Source: Desulfobacterales bacterium
GTDB taxonomy: Bacteria; Desulfobacterota; Desulfobacteria; Desulfobacterales; JAUCGF01
DNA: 7,143 bases
Direction: 5' to 3'
Assembly (NCBI GenBank): GCA_029940345.1
Contig: JAOZRC010000275.1
Span: 1 to 7,143, forward strand
Below are positions 6,472 through 7,143 of this stretch, piece after piece. The translations under genes and the position numbers were made by a program. The notes beneath the pieces are model-generated. The model was not told the origin of the DNA. It did not search any database and saw only the letters and a program-made list of their open reading frames with translations. Position 1 is the stretch's first letter, and each line of letters starts with the position of its first letter.

Positions 6472-7143
6472 ATGAAAATCCAAAAATCAATTCTTTACTT
6501 CAACAACCTGCATTTAAAGCCATCTCAAATACATAAATTCCGAGGCTTTATTGGAAATCTGTTTTCCAATTACGACCTGATTCACAACCATGATCCTGTG
6601 AGCGGCAAAATCATTTACCGCTATCCGTTGATACAGTTCAAGCTGATTGATGAAAAACCGGCGATCATCGCGATTACCGAAGAAGCGGTCAGGATTTTTA
6701 CTGAAATATTCATGCAGTTAGACCAGGTTGTCATTGATGGTGAATGTTTACCGGTTTACGAAAAGGATTTAAAGATCGAAACCGTCAGTTTCGGATATAC
6801 CGAAGAGATGATCGGGTATGCATTCGAATCTCCATGGATCGCGCTGAATCAAAAAAATTATAAACGCTATATGCGTTCAGGGCAAAAAACAGAGAGACAC
6901 AAAATACTGGAGCGGGCGCTAACCGGCAATATCTTGTCTATGGCCAAATACCTGGACTGTTGGCTTGAAAAAACGCAGCGCGTCAAAGTCCTGTTGTATA
7001 ATGTGCGCGAAAGACGGGTAAACCTGAAAGGCAATGCCTTGTTCGGTTTTACAGGTGCATTTAAAACCAATTTTGTTATCCCCGATTATCTGGGGTTGGG
7101 TAAATCGGTTTCCAGGGGGTTTGGGACGGTTCGGCGGGTGAAA
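6472..7143 (+). CDS. cas6: CRISPR-associated endoribonuclease Cas6 (Cas6b-like), 3' end beyond window
   Basis: The frame opens at ATG 6472 and runs 224 codons to the window edge without a stop. The C-terminal part has the Cas6 RAMP signature: GFTGAFKTNFVIPDYLGLGK (192-211) followed by SVSRGFGTVRRV (212-223), which contains the glycine-rich loop near the end of Cas6 proteins. The N-terminal part (KFRGFIGNLF, then LIHNHDP with His38 and His40, then YRYPLIQFK) and the middle (SPWIALNQKNY, 120-130) resemble the Cas6b group often mislabelled as DNA repair proteins. Cas6 cuts CRISPR precursor RNA within its repeats to release guide RNAs for type I or type III complexes. His38 or His40 are plausible catalytic residues by analogy with Cas6b. 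Relatives end at about this length, so only a few codons should be missing. The ribosome binding site is weak (AAAGA near 6456-6460). As cas6 often stands at the edge of a cas operon, the remaining genes and the array are expected to the right. Confidence 0.85.
   Translation, partial: MKIQKSILYFNNLHLKPSQIHKFRGFIGNLFSNYDLIHNHDPVSGKIIYRYPLIQFKLIDEKPAIIAITEEAVRIFTEIFMQLDQVVIDGECLPVYEKDLKIETVSFGYTEEMIGYAFESPWIALNQKNYKRYMRSGQKTERHKILERALTGNILSMAKYLDCWLEKTQRVKVLLYNVRERRVNLKGNALFGFTGAFKTNFVIPDYLGLGKSVSRGFGTVRRVK

Noticed and set aside
6867..7070. 67-codon minus-strand open frame
   Set aside because: It lies entirely antisense to the cas6 gene, whose plus-strand translation has clear family motifs.
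6268..7143. CRISPR array in the right part of the window
   Set aside because: No regularly spaced direct repeats of 24-40 bases are visible. Any array must lie outside the window.

Overview
The window looks like bacterial chromosome of moderate G+C content. Coding regions are compact, while intergenic and accessory stretches are AT-rich. The gene types (a DUF2062 membrane protein, a PreP-like M16C metallopeptidase without a signal peptide, an AlbA_2 protein, a Cas6b-like CRISPR endonuclease, an IS630-type remnant) fit an anaerobic Desulfobacterota-like (deltaproteobacterial) genome. That assignment is inference from protein style, not from a marker gene.

Left part (1-1083): a leftward gene encodes a DUF2062 integral membrane protein with a very basic C-terminal tail. 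Two promoter-like sequences precede it on the minus strand. An AT-rich intergenic region of 380 to 460 bp, depending on the start used, separates it from the rightward genes and contains one imperfect hairpin.

Central part (1084-5803): three rightward genes are closely spaced, each with a good Shine-Dalgarno sequence. They are a 162-aa two-helix membrane protein of unknown function, a full-length 1000-aa M16C zinc peptidase with all expected catalytic residues, and a 390-aa AlbA_2/GHKL-like ATP-binding protein. A perfect 8-bp hairpin lies exactly between the first two genes, ending just before the peptidase ribosome binding site. It also shows that the peptidase starts at 1606 and not at an upstream GTG. 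The AlbA_2 gene is visibly AT-richer than the peptidase gene and may be a later arrival.

Right part (5804-7143): this is an accessory region. A 384-bp internally deleted IS630-family element (5881-6264) has 23-bp matching ends and TA dinucleotides at both borders. It carries only the 3' part of its transposase gene, which is further broken by a frameshift and a nonsense codon. A short open fragment of unknown origin follows, and then a Cas6-like CRISPR RNA endonuclease gene starts at 6472 and runs off the window. It has no stop codon inside the window, so a search for complete ORFs would miss it. It implies that a CRISPR-Cas locus lies to the right of the window. No CRISPR array is visible inside the window.

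The most noteworthy observations are the edge cas6 gene, the decayed IS630 element, and the hairpin between the membrane protein and peptidase genes. I do not see proof of a wholly new system.
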